From: an uncultured Clostridia bacterium
GTDB lineage: Bacteria; Bacillota; Clostridia; Oscillospirales; Ruminococcaceae
Length of the DNA stretch: 64,000 nt
Assembly (NCBI GenBank): GCA_947383835.1
Contig: CANDEV010000011.1
Span: 1 to 64,000, forward strand
Reading direction: 5' to 3'
The notes beneath the pieces are model-generated. The model was not told the DNA's origin and searched no databases. It saw only the letters and a program-made list of their open reading frames with translations. Below are positions 45,347-53,195 of this stretch, one piece after another (within the stretch, counting starts at the first letter, position 1; each line of letters begins with the position of its first letter). Both the position numbers and the translations under genes were made by a program.

Positions 45347-48037
45347 TTAATGCTCCGTCTTTACAAAGCACTGCAGGATCGGCGCAAAAACCGCAAACCC
45401 TGCGGAGATCAAAAGCTGCTGACCCGTCAGCGGAACGGTACAGAAAATCACCTGAAGCGGCGGGAAATACATTGCCCCGAAAATCACAGCAAGGGAAATA
45501 AGCACCGCCCCTATCAGCTTTTTGTTGTTCATGTACGGCACTGTGAAAATATTTTTTTTCTCCGATTTGCACTCGAAAACGTGGCAGAGCTGAGACATCA
45601 CAAGTGTAAACAGCGCGGCGGTGCGGGCGGCGGAAACGCTGCCGAAAAGCTTGTTTACGACTGTGAAGCTGCCTAACGTACATAGTCCTATAAGTATTCC
45701 GCGGAAAATGATTTTCCACATGAGACCCTCTGAGAAAAAGCTTTCATCGGCTTTTCTCGGGGGTTTTTTCATATTCTCCTCTTCGGGAGGTTCAACTCCT
45801 AACGCAACAGCGGGAAGACCGTCAGTAACAAGATTTACCAGTAATATCTGCGTAGGCAGAAGCACCATCGGCATACCCATGATTATGCCGAGAAACATTG
45901 TCAGCACCTCGCCGATATTGCAGCTTAAAAGGTACCGCACAAATTTCCGTATATTGGAATATATTCCCCGTCCCTGCTCTACCGCGCTTACAAGAGTGGC
46001 AAAGTTATCGTCCAGCAAAACCACGTCCGCAGCCTGTTTGGTAACGTCAGTACCTGTAATTCCCATGGCAACTCCTATGCTGGCTTCCTTTACTGCGGGA
46101 GCGTCGTTTACGCCGTCCCCCGTCATTGTAACAATGTCCCCCCTCCGTTTGAACGCGCGGACTATCCTAAGCTTGTCGGCGGGACTTACCCTCGCGAAAA
46201 CCGCCGTATCGGGGAGCTTTCTGTCAAGCTCATCATCGCTCATCGCCGTAAGCTCCGCGCCTGTGACAACAAGGTCTCCGCCCCGCATTATCCCCGCCTG
46301 CTTCGCAACTGCGGCTGCGGTGTTTTTGTGGTCGCCTGTTATCATGACAGTCCGTATATGTGCGCTTCTGCACAGCTTTACAGCGCGCTTTGCCTCGGCT
46401 CTCGGCGGGTCGAGCATACCTGCAAGTCCCAAAAATATCATGCCGTTTTCGTAATTTTCGGCGGAATTTTCATTACCCTCAACGCCGCTTTTGACAATAT
46501 CTTTTTTAGCAAGTGCAAGTACGCGCAGAGCGTTCCGTGTAAGCTTGTCATGCTCCGCAATGATCTCCTGCCGCTTTCTGAAGGTCAGGGGGACAGTCCC
46601 CTCGTCCGTCATAATAAAAGCGCATCTGCCGAGGATCACGTCCAAAGCCCCTTTTGAGTAAGCAGTACGCATACCGCCGCCTGCACAAATAACAGTCATG
46701 CATCTTGTCTCACTGTCAAAAGGTATCTCGTCCGCCTTTCTGTAGGACGAGCCAAGCTTATCCGCGGTAACGCCGCCCTTTGCGGCAGCCACAAGCAATG
46801 CAAGCTCGGTGGGGTCTCCCGTGACCTGCCACTCTCCCGAAGCGGTGAGCCTGCCTCTGTCGCGGGACTCGGTTTTCTTCTCCGCTGTTATCGCCGAACC
46901 GGTACAGACCGTACCGCAGATAAGCGTCTCTCTAAGCGCGGAGGAGGAAGCGGGATTTACCCGTGCGCCGTCCGAGGTTATTTCTCCCGCTATCTTATAT
47001 CCGTTTCCCGAAAAGGCGTACTCCTTTCCGCCGCAGTAGGCAGTTGTCACAGTCATTTTATTTTCGGTAACAGTACCCGTCTTATCGGTGCAGATAACAG
47101 AGGTGCAGCCCAATGTCTCAACAGAATGTAGCTTGTGAACAAGGGCGTTTTTCTTAAGCATACGCCCAACCGCAAGCGCAAGGGCGATAGTCACCGTAGC
47201 GGGCAATCCCTCGGGAATTGCCGCGATTGCGATAGTTATGCCCGTCATGAGCATATCAAAAACAGGCTCGCCCCTCAAAATTCCCGCGACAGTCACCGCC
47301 GCGCATACCGCAAGGCAAATTACCGCCACAGCCTTGCCAAGCTCCGCGAGACTCTTTTGCAGCGGGGTAAGCTCCTCCTCGATCTCGGTGAGCATTCCCG
47401 AAATTTTACCCACCTGCGCGTTTACACCTGTGGCAAAAACCTTTACCTCCGCCGCACCCTTTGTAATGACGGTGCCGCTGTAAACAATGTTCACCCTGCC
47501 TATGGAATTATCCGTATCGTCGGGACTGCCCGCATTTTTTGAAACAGCGGCGGACTCTCCCGTCAAAATGCTTTCCTCCGCAAGAAGTCCCTTTTCGGAA
47601 ATTATCGCGCCGTCCGCAGGAACTTTGTCTCCCGCCTCAAGACGGATAATATCTCCGGGGACAAGCTCCGCCGCGGGAACGGTAACAAGCACCCCGTCGC
47701 GGTAGCATTTTGCCGAAGGCGCAGTCATATTTTTAAGCGCAATAAGAGTCTTCTCGGTTTTGTACTCCTGCGCAAAGCCCAGTATTGCATTGAGAAGAAC
47801 GATTATCACGATCGTAACAGCGTCATATATCTCGCCGAGGAAAAAGGACACAACCGTTGCCGCCAGAAGAATAAGTATCATAACGTCGCGGAACTGTCCT
47901 AAAAAAATCTTTAAAGGCTTAGCTTTTTTTTCCTTGGCAAGAGAGTTTTCACCGTATTTTTTAAGTCTTTCCGCCGCCTCTGCGGAAGAAAGTCCCAAAG
48001 GGCATTTTGTGTACGGCTTATCAAGAATTTCAAGCAT
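45347..48037 (-). CDS. P2A-type calcium-transporting ATPase
   Basis: The start is ATG 48037 (MLEILDKPYTKCPLGLSS) after AAAGGAG; the 44-residue extension has no ribosome binding site. The 896-residue pump has the dephosphorylation motif LTGES (158-162), PEGLP in M4 (275-279), the phosphorylated Asp318 in CTDKTGT, TGDGVNDAPA, and in M6 NLVTDGLPAVALG. These ion-site residues match SERCA/LMCA1-type Ca2+ exporters rather than heavy-metal or K+ pumps. Ten membrane helices are expected. It would export Ca2+ from the cytoplasm. It is transcribed separately from the AGCS gene upstream on the same strand. Confidence 0.9.
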   Translation of the reverse strand: MLEILDKPYTKCPLGLSSAEAAERLKKYGENSLAKEKKAKPLKIFLGQFRDVMILILLAATVVSFFLGEIYDAVTIVIIVLLNAILGFAQEYKTEKTLIALKNMTAPSAKCYRDGVLVTVPAAELVPGDIIRLEAGDKVPADGAIISEKGLLAEESILTGESAAVSKNAGSPDDTDNSIGRVNIVYSGTVITKGAAEVKVFATGVNAQVGKISGMLTEIEEELTPLQKSLAELGKAVAVICLAVCAAVTVAGILRGEPVFDMLMTGITIAIAAIPEGLPATVTIALALAVGRMLKKNALVHKLHSVETLGCTSVICTDKTGTVTENKMTVTTAYCGGKEYAFSGNGYKIAGEITSDGARVNPASSSALRETLICGTVCTGSAITAEKKTESRDRGRLTASGEWQVTGDPTELALLVAAAKGGVTADKLGSSYRKADEIPFDSETRCMTVICAGGGMRTAYSKGALDVILGRCAFIMTDEGTVPLTFRKRQEIIAEHDKLTRNALRVLALAKKDIVKSGVEGNENSAENYENGMIFLGLAGMLDPPRAEAKRAVKLCRSAHIRTVMITGDHKNTAAAVAKQAGIMRGGDLVVTGAELTAMSDDELDRKLPDTAVFARVSPADKLRIVRAFKRRGDIVTMTGDGVNDAPAVKEASIGVAMGITGTDVTKQAADVVLLDDNFATLVSAVEQGRGIYSNIRKFVRYLLSCNIGEVLTMFLGIIMGMPMVLLPTQILLVNLVTDGLPAVALGVEPPEEENMKKPPRKADESFFSEGLMWKIIFRGILIGLCTLGSFTVVNKLFGSVSAARTAALFTLVMSQLCHVFECKSEKKNIFTVPYMNNKKLIGAVLISLAVIFGAMYFPPLQVIFCTVPLTGQQLLISAGFAVFAPILQCFVKTEH

Positions 48038-48104
48038 ATGCAATGCTCCTTTCCACTGGTTGTCAGCCTTGTCCTTATAATATATTCGCGGAAACGTACC
48101 AATA

Positions 48105-49454
48105 TTACTTTTTTGACTTCGGACGGCGGACTGTCTGCAAATACTGCCTTGTTTCCTCCGCTGCTTCACCGCTTAAAATTATTACCGCAGAAATGTTTAT
48201 CACCAGCATTAACCAGTTCATAATGTCCGCCGTACTCCATACCAATTCCAGCCGTGACAAAGCGCCGATGAATGCTGCGGCAGCGTATAAAGTCCGAAAA
48301 ACCAAAAGAGCGCTTTTACTTTTGGTAATAAAAGTCAGACATTTTTCACCGTAAAAATACCAGCCCAAAAGTGTGCAGAACGCAAAAATTATTGCCGAAA
48401 CGGACACAAATACCGCGGAATATTCTCCCAAGCCCCGACGGAAGCCCTCCGCAGCCATGGCAAGTCCAACCTTTCCGCTGCCGTCCGCGCCTGTGACAAG
48501 AATTACCAGCGCAGTCAGGGTGCAGCAAATTATCGTGTCTATCACAACCTCGGCAACAGCCCACATTCCCATTTGCACCGGCTCATCACAGTCAGTTTCT
48601 GTATGAACCAGTACCGAACTGCCCATACCCGACTCGTTGGAAAAGATCCCTCGCCGCAAGCCGTGGGAAATCGCTTTTTTTATCGCAGCCCCGCAAAATC
48701 CCCCTGCGACCTGACTGAAACCCATTGCGGAGGCAATAATGCTTTTCAGCGCAGGGAAAAGATTTCTTCCAAAAATTACAATTACGGAAATAGCCGCCAA
48801 AAAGTACAGAACCGAAACAACGGGAATTATCTTTTCAGCTGTTTCCGCAACCTTTTTTGCGCCGCGAAAAATTACCGCTCCGCAGCATACCGCCGCGACC
48901 CCTCCCGCAATAACGGGAGAAATGCCTATCTCCCCCGCTGCCGCCGCAATGGCGTTGGTCTGGGTCATGTTGCCTATCCCGAAGGAAGCCGCCGCACATA
49001 CCGCCGCATATGCAGCACCGAAAACAGGACTGCCAAAGGCTTTGGAAATATATGACATCGGAGCGGCTCCCGCCTTGTTTTTGTAACGCACACCAAGGAC
49101 GTTTTCAGCAAAAGCAAGAGCCGTGCCGAACAGCGCAGAGACCCACATCCAAAATACAGCCCCCGCTCCCCCGATGGAAATTGCCGCCGCAACTCCAACA
49201 ATATTGCCTGTTCCCATTGAAGCCGCAAGAGCGGTTGACAATGCTTGAAACTGGGATATACTGCCTTTTTTGCTGTTCTTTTCTGTGCGCTTTGCAAATA
49301 AAGTGGATTTAAAAATATATACTATATGTATAAAATTAAAGCCTTTGATTTTGACCGTAAAAAATATTCCCGCACCGAAAACCAACAAGACAGTCCCAAA
49401 TCCCCATAACGAATTGTTTATTTTATCAATTATATTACAAATCGTATCGTACAT
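48105..49454 (-). CDS. Sodium:alanine symporter (AGCS family)
   Basis: This 449-residue membrane protein has about eleven helices. The AGCS signature is clear: FQALSTALAASMGTGNIVGVA, GGAGAVFWMWVSALFG, ALAFAENVLGVRYK, and GRRGIFSNESGMGSS-like RRGIFSNESGMGSSVLVH. It imports alanine, glycine or glutamine with Na+. GAAAGGTAAG precedes ATG 49454. It may share a transcript with the P-type ATPase gene 67 bp downstream, though no functional link is evident. Confidence 0.92.
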   Translation of the reverse strand: MYDTICNIIDKINNSLWGFGTVLLVFGAGIFFTVKIKGFNFIHIVYIFKSTLFAKRTEKNSKKGSISQFQALSTALAASMGTGNIVGVAAAISIGGAGAVFWMWVSALFGTALAFAENVLGVRYKNKAGAAPMSYISKAFGSPVFGAAYAAVCAAASFGIGNMTQTNAIAAAAGEIGISPVIAGGVAAVCCGAVIFRGAKKVAETAEKIIPVVSVLYFLAAISVIVIFGRNLFPALKSIIASAMGFSQVAGGFCGAAIKKAISHGLRRGIFSNESGMGSSVLVHTETDCDEPVQMGMWAVAEVVIDTIICCTLTALVILVTGADGSGKVGLAMAAEGFRRGLGEYSAVFVSVSAIIFAFCTLLGWYFYGEKCLTFITKSKSALLVFRTLYAAAAFIGALSRLELVWSTADIMNWLMLVINISAVIILSGEAAEETRQYLQTVRRPKSKK

Positions 49455-49562
49455 TTTCTCTTACCTTTCAAAAAATTTTTTCCGAAATATGTTTTCATTT
49501 CCTGTAAATTATGGTATAATATTATTATATACAATATTTTACACGTAAGGATCATTGCCGAT

Positions 49563-50060
49563 ATGAAGAAATATTACGCCGACAAAAGAAGTCTGAAATT
49601 TTTAAGAGCTGCTACTCTGCTTATAATCGCTTGTATAATAATTGCATTAAAATACTTGCTGTATTATTTAGAGGAGCATTTTCCCGATTATTTTTCTATA
49701 CCGCAGATAACAGTTCCTGAAATTATAATTTGGGCTGTCATAATCCTTTTAGTAACAGCTTATGTGATTTTCCTGATGATTATTCTGCCCCTTTGGTACC
49801 GTTCGGTAAGCTATACCGTTTCAGCGGAGGAGATAGTTATTCGATCGGGTATATTTATAAAAAATACAAGCTGTATAAAAATGTCCGCCGTACAGTATAC
49901 GACGGCAGTTTGTATGCCATTGTCAAAATACACAAGTTTTAATTTTTTATTCATAAATGCCTATGGCGGCAGACTTGTATGCACGTTCCTGTCCTCTTCC
50001 GATATGGAAGAGATCGCCAAAATCATACGGCAGTCCCTTGTCAGCAGAGGAGGTCTTTGA
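49563..50060 (+). CDS. PH-domain membrane protein, YdbS-like
   Basis: The 165-residue protein has two membrane segments (about 15-35 and 50-78) followed by a bacterial PH domain (YTVSAEEIVIRSGIFIKNTSCIKMSAVQYTT, where the repeat pattern of strands is typical). It matches the YdbS half of the YdbS/YdbT pair, which in Bacillus is linked to resistance to antimicrobial peptides. AAGGAT lies before ATG 49563. Its TGA overlaps the ATG of the next gene (ATGA), so the two are coupled. Confidence 0.82.
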   Translation: MKKYYADKRSLKFLRAATLLIIACIIIALKYLLYYLEEHFPDYFSIPQITVPEIIIWAVIILLVTAYVIFLMIILPLWYRSVSYTVSAEEIVIRSGIFIKNTSCIKMSAVQYTTAVCMPLSKYTSFNFLFINAYGGRLVCTFLSSSDMEEIAKIIRQSLVSRGGL

Positions 50061-51499
50061 TGAAGCGTCAGCACAAGATAGCTATACTAAAATACACAAC
50101 CAAAAACTTCTGGCTGCTTCTTATACCTCTTGTCAGAGGTCTTATCGCTATGGGTTTTGACCTTTACAATTGGTTACAGGGCGCGTATTTGGATATAATC
50201 GTAATTCTGCTTATAATCGGGCTTGCTGTGCTGCGGTGGCGGTTTGTGCAGTTCCAAATACTGGACGAAGGCATTGCCGTAAAAACAGGCGTTATCATGC
50301 GCGGCGAATTCACTGTACCGTACCGAGCTTTGTCCTGTGTTTCATCAAAAAGAGCAATGTGGTTCCGCCCCATAAAGGCAGTGACGGTCTCTCTCGATTC
50401 TGATTCACATTCGGTCTCAAACAAGCGCGGAAAGGCTGACGTGGAGATCGTTATGAAAAAATGCGATTATGATGAGCTGTACAAAAAAGCGCCCGGCGAG
50501 TCCGGAGCGGCAAAAATAACTTACTACGCCTCAAAATATAACCTTATATTTTTTTCGCTAGTATTTTCTTCCACTCTCTCGGGCGTTATATTTTTAGGCA
50601 CATTCTTTATACAGGGCGGTAAAATTGTAGGCGGCGAACTTGAACGTCTTCTCATAGACGCTGTTTCCGACGTAACAAGCAGGGTACAGACCATAATTGA
50701 CGGTGTAACGCCGTTTTCGGTTGGACTGACTCTGATAATAGCGTTCGGCTGGGGGTTCTCATTTTTTTCCAATCTTCTGCGGCACATTAATTTTAAAGCA
50801 CAGCGTTTCGGCGGCAACATTTTTGTTGAAAACGGTTTTTTCTCCCGCTGGAAATATTATGTAAACTGTTCGCGGATAAACTACGCCGACCTGCGGCAGA
50901 ACCTGCTGATGAAAGCCTGCAAGGTAATGTCGGTACACGTAAGCTGCACGGGCTACGGAAAGAGCAAAAACGAGATACCCGTATTTGTCCCCGTCACCAC
51001 AAGAAACAGGGTAATCGGTTCAATGCGGCTGCTGCTGCCTGATTTTACGGTGTCGGACATCACGATTAAAACAAAGGGAAGCTATATTCTGCCGTTCATA
51101 GCTGCTCCTCTCATTGCGGCGGCGGCTTTTCCCGTGGGTGCAGTTTTAGCTGTACGTTTTTTACCAAGCTGGGCGAGCGTGACGCGCTTTCTTTTGATAA
51201 TGGGTGAGATACCGTCGGTATATATGCTTGCCGTGGGATTTACGGCAAAATTTTCCACGGGCATAGGTATCGGCGACAGTACCGTAACGCTGAAATATTG
51301 CAAAATAAATAAATTTCACACCGTTATCGTACCGAAAGACAAAATTGTTTACGTTCGTCTCACAAGGACTGTTTTCCAGCTTCTCAACGGTACCGCGGAC
51401 GTATGGGTGTACACACGCGGCGAAAGAGCCGCAAAGCATAGGATACGCGGTATCCCTGTGTCCGACGCTGAGAATTTTTCAAAGCAATACGACGCATAA
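50060..51499 (+). CDS. PH-domain membrane protein, YdbT-like
   Basis: ATG 50060 overlaps the previous stop codon; the longer frame from 49979 lies inside the upstream gene. The 479-residue product carries three bacterial PH (bPH2) modules separated by paired membrane segments: FQILDEGIAVKTGVIMRGEF, GGNIFVENGFFSRWKYYVNC and GIGDSTVTLKYCKINKFHTV each start one. The order of helix pair plus PH module, repeated, is the YdbT plan. The role is probably envelope defence or protein quality at the membrane; I infer this from Bacillus relatives. Confidence 0.82.
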   Translation: MKRQHKIAILKYTTKNFWLLLIPLVRGLIAMGFDLYNWLQGAYLDIIVILLIIGLAVLRWRFVQFQILDEGIAVKTGVIMRGEFTVPYRALSCVSSKRAMWFRPIKAVTVSLDSDSHSVSNKRGKADVEIVMKKCDYDELYKKAPGESGAAKITYYASKYNLIFFSLVFSSTLSGVIFLGTFFIQGGKIVGGELERLLIDAVSDVTSRVQTIIDGVTPFSVGLTLIIAFGWGFSFFSNLLRHINFKAQRFGGNIFVENGFFSRWKYYVNCSRINYADLRQNLLMKACKVMSVHVSCTGYGKSKNEIPVFVPVTTRNRVIGSMRLLLPDFTVSDITIKTKGSYILPFIAAPLIAAAAFPVGAVLAVRFLPSWASVTRFLLIMGEIPSVYMLAVGFTAKFSTGIGIGDSTVTLKYCKINKFHTVIVPKDKIVYVRLTRTVFQLLNGTADVWVYTRGERAAKHRIRGIPVSDAENFSKQYDA

Positions 51500-51514
51500 A
51501 AAATAAAAAAACTC

Positions 51515-51543
51515 TTGACAAAACCGAAAAAATGGTATATTAT
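51515..51543 (+). promoter_or_regulatory. Promoter of the hflX leader and gene
   Basis: TTGACA (51515-51520), 17 bp, TATTAT (51538-51543). A TTGCCAT/ATGGCAA hairpin lies near the start of the RNA, which has a leader of about 250 nt. Confidence 0.75.
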
Positions 51544-51601
51544 AATTTTATTGCCATGTAAATTGCTTATGGCAAAATTTAATGAAAGCGAGGCGGACAA
51601 A

Positions 51602-51682
51602 ATGTATAAAGCTTATTCTCTTTACCAACAATCTTATATCATGGAGTCTGTCTGCAAAGCAAGGTTCTGTATAGGCAAATAG
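51602..51682 (+). CDS. Leader peptide (uORF) in the hflX 5' region
   Basis: ATG 51602, 8 bp after an AGGCGG box, opens 26 codons (MYKAYSLYQQSYIMESVCKA, RFCIGK) ending at TAG 51680-51682. The stop codon lies in a hairpin ATAGGC/GCCTAT. Codons 17-19 contain TGTCTGCAA (51649-51657), which pairs exactly with TTGCAGACA at 51773-51781, near the hflX ribosome binding site. The position between a strong promoter and a terminator suggests a ribosome-stalling leader, but translation is not proven. Confidence 0.55.
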   Translation: MYKAYSLYQQSYIMESVCKARFCIGK

Positions 51683-51702
51683 CCTATTGAACTAAATTGT
51701 AA

Positions 51703-51766
51703 AATCGGTCTCCGTTTAGCGTTCGTCAGGCTGTCTGCGTTCGCTGTTCGGGGATTTTTGTTTTTG
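51703..51766 (+). terminator. Attenuator-like terminator in the hflX leader
   Basis: AATC and CTCCG pair with CGGGG and GATT (a GGT bulge on the left), with inner AGCG/CGCT pairing, and TTTTTGTTTTT follows. It lies about 35 bp before the hflX start, so it would stop transcription unless an alternative fold forms. Confidence 0.6.
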
Positions 51767-51801
51767 CAGATATTGCAGACATGAGAAACGGAGGGATATT
51801 T

Positions 51802-53046
51802 ATGACGGATAATACTGTTAAAGAAATCGTAAAGGCGGCGCTTGTTTCCGCCGACACAGGGGAGTTTGACGCCGAACGCTCCCTCGACGAGCTTGAAGAG
51901 CTTGCCGATACCGCAGGGGTGGAGGTTGCCGCAAGGGTGATACAAAAGCGTCCCGCACATGACAGCGCAACAGTTATCGGTTCGGGAAGACTGGAGGAGC
52001 TTGCCGCAGAAGCGGAGGCTCTGGAAATAAATCTCATTATTTTCGACTGCGAGCTTACCGCAAATCAGACCCGTAACATTGAAAAAATTCTCGACATTCG
52101 TGTAATTGACCGTACAACTCTTATTTTGGACATTTTTGCGGGACGGGCGCGTACCAAAGAGGGTCGCTTGCAGGTTGAGCTTGCACAGCAGAAGTACCGC
52201 CTGCCAAGGCTTGCGGGAAAGGGTGTGGAGCTTTCACGTCTCGGCGGCGGTATCGGAACGAGAGGTCCAGGCGAAAGCAAGCTTGAAACTGACAAGCGGC
52301 ATATCCGCCGCAGGATAGAGGCTTTGGAGGCGGAGCTTAAAGAGCTTGAACGCCGAAGGGCTTTGCACCGTGCAAGACGTAAAAAGGATAACGTCATCTG
52401 CGCCGCTATTGTGGGCTACACAAACGTAGGCAAGTCCACCCTGCTGAACGCTTTGACCGACGCGGGAGTGCTTGCGGAAAACAAGCTTTTTGCCACACTT
52501 GACACAACTGCCCGCTCCATTGAACTTCCCGACGGCAGGAGCGTTATGCTTATTGACACCGTCGGACTTATCAGGCGTTTACCCCATAATCTGGTAGAAG
52601 CGTTTAAAAGTACCCTTGAAGAAGCCTCAAACGCCGACCTGATAATAAATCTTATCGACATAAGCGCCGAGGACGGCTACGAACAGGCGGAGGTGACGGC
52701 GGAAGTCCTTAAGGAGCTTGGCTGCGACGGCATACCGAGGATAGACGTGCTGAACAAATGCGACCTGCTGCCCGAGGCGGAAAATATCAAATGCGACGAC
52801 AGGACGGTGAAAATTTCCGCAAAAAGCGGCAAGGGCTTTGACGAGCTTTTAGACTGCATTGCCCGAAATCTTCCCGAGACATCGGTGCGGGGCAGATTTA
52901 TCATACCCTATGACAAAACGGGGCTTATCAACACTATCCGAATAGACGGCAAAATTCTGTCGGAGGAGTACCTCGAAAACGGTACGCTTATCGACGCTAT
53001 AGTTGACAAAAAGGTGCTTCACCTTGCCGAAAGCTACATGGAATAA
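51802..53046 (+). CDS. hflX: HflX ribosome-splitting GTPase
   Basis: ATG 51802 lies 6 bp after GGAGGG and is preferred over ATG 51781. The 414-residue protein has the HflX N-terminal domain (ERSLDELEELADTAGVEV, GSGRLEELAAEAEALE), a basic coiled coil (ETDKRHIRRRIEALEAELKE) and the GTPase domain with G1 GYTNVGKST, G3 DTVGLIRRLP, and G4 LNKCD. HflX splits stalled 70S ribosomes in stress, and the HflXr relatives in Listeria give resistance to macrolides and lincosamides. The long leader with a small upstream frame and terminator suggests control by ribosome stalling. Confidence 0.93.
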   Translation: MTDNTVKEIVKAALVSADTGEFDAERSLDELEELADTAGVEVAARVIQKRPAHDSATVIGSGRLEELAAEAEALEINLIIFDCELTANQTRNIEKILDIRVIDRTTLILDIFAGRARTKEGRLQVELAQQKYRLPRLAGKGVELSRLGGGIGTRGPGESKLETDKRHIRRRIEALEAELKELERRRALHRARRKKDNVICAAIVGYTNVGKSTLLNALTDAGVLAENKLFATLDTTARSIELPDGRSVMLIDTVGLIRRLPHNLVEAFKSTLEEASNADLIINLIDISAEDGYEQAEVTAEVLKELGCDGIPRIDVLNKCDLLPEAENIKCDDRTVKISAKSGKGFDELLDCIARNLPETSVRGRFIIPYDKTGLINTIRIDGKILSEEYLENGTLIDAIVDKKVLHLAESYME

Positions 53047-53097
53047 AAACAAAAAAATCCCCCACAATGGGGGACGGGTAAAAACGCAATATCATAC

Positions 53098-53183
53098 CCG
53101 CCCCCTTTGAGGGGGCTTTTTATATTTACGGTCTGTTATTCTTAACATTGGGGGGTGACTCTCGCTGCGGGGCGTTCCCCGCC
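53098..53183 (+). repeat. Dispersed intergenic repeat family A, copy 3
   Basis: It starts with the hairpin CCCCCTTTGAGGGGGCTTTTT, passes through an A/T-rich middle, and ends with GGGGGGTGACTC and the hairpin GCGGGGCGTTCCCCGC. The first hairpin with its T-run can terminate hflX. Between convergent hflX and the kinase gene it is the best preserved copy. Confidence 0.75.
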
Positions 53184-53195
53184 GTTTCCCGCCTG

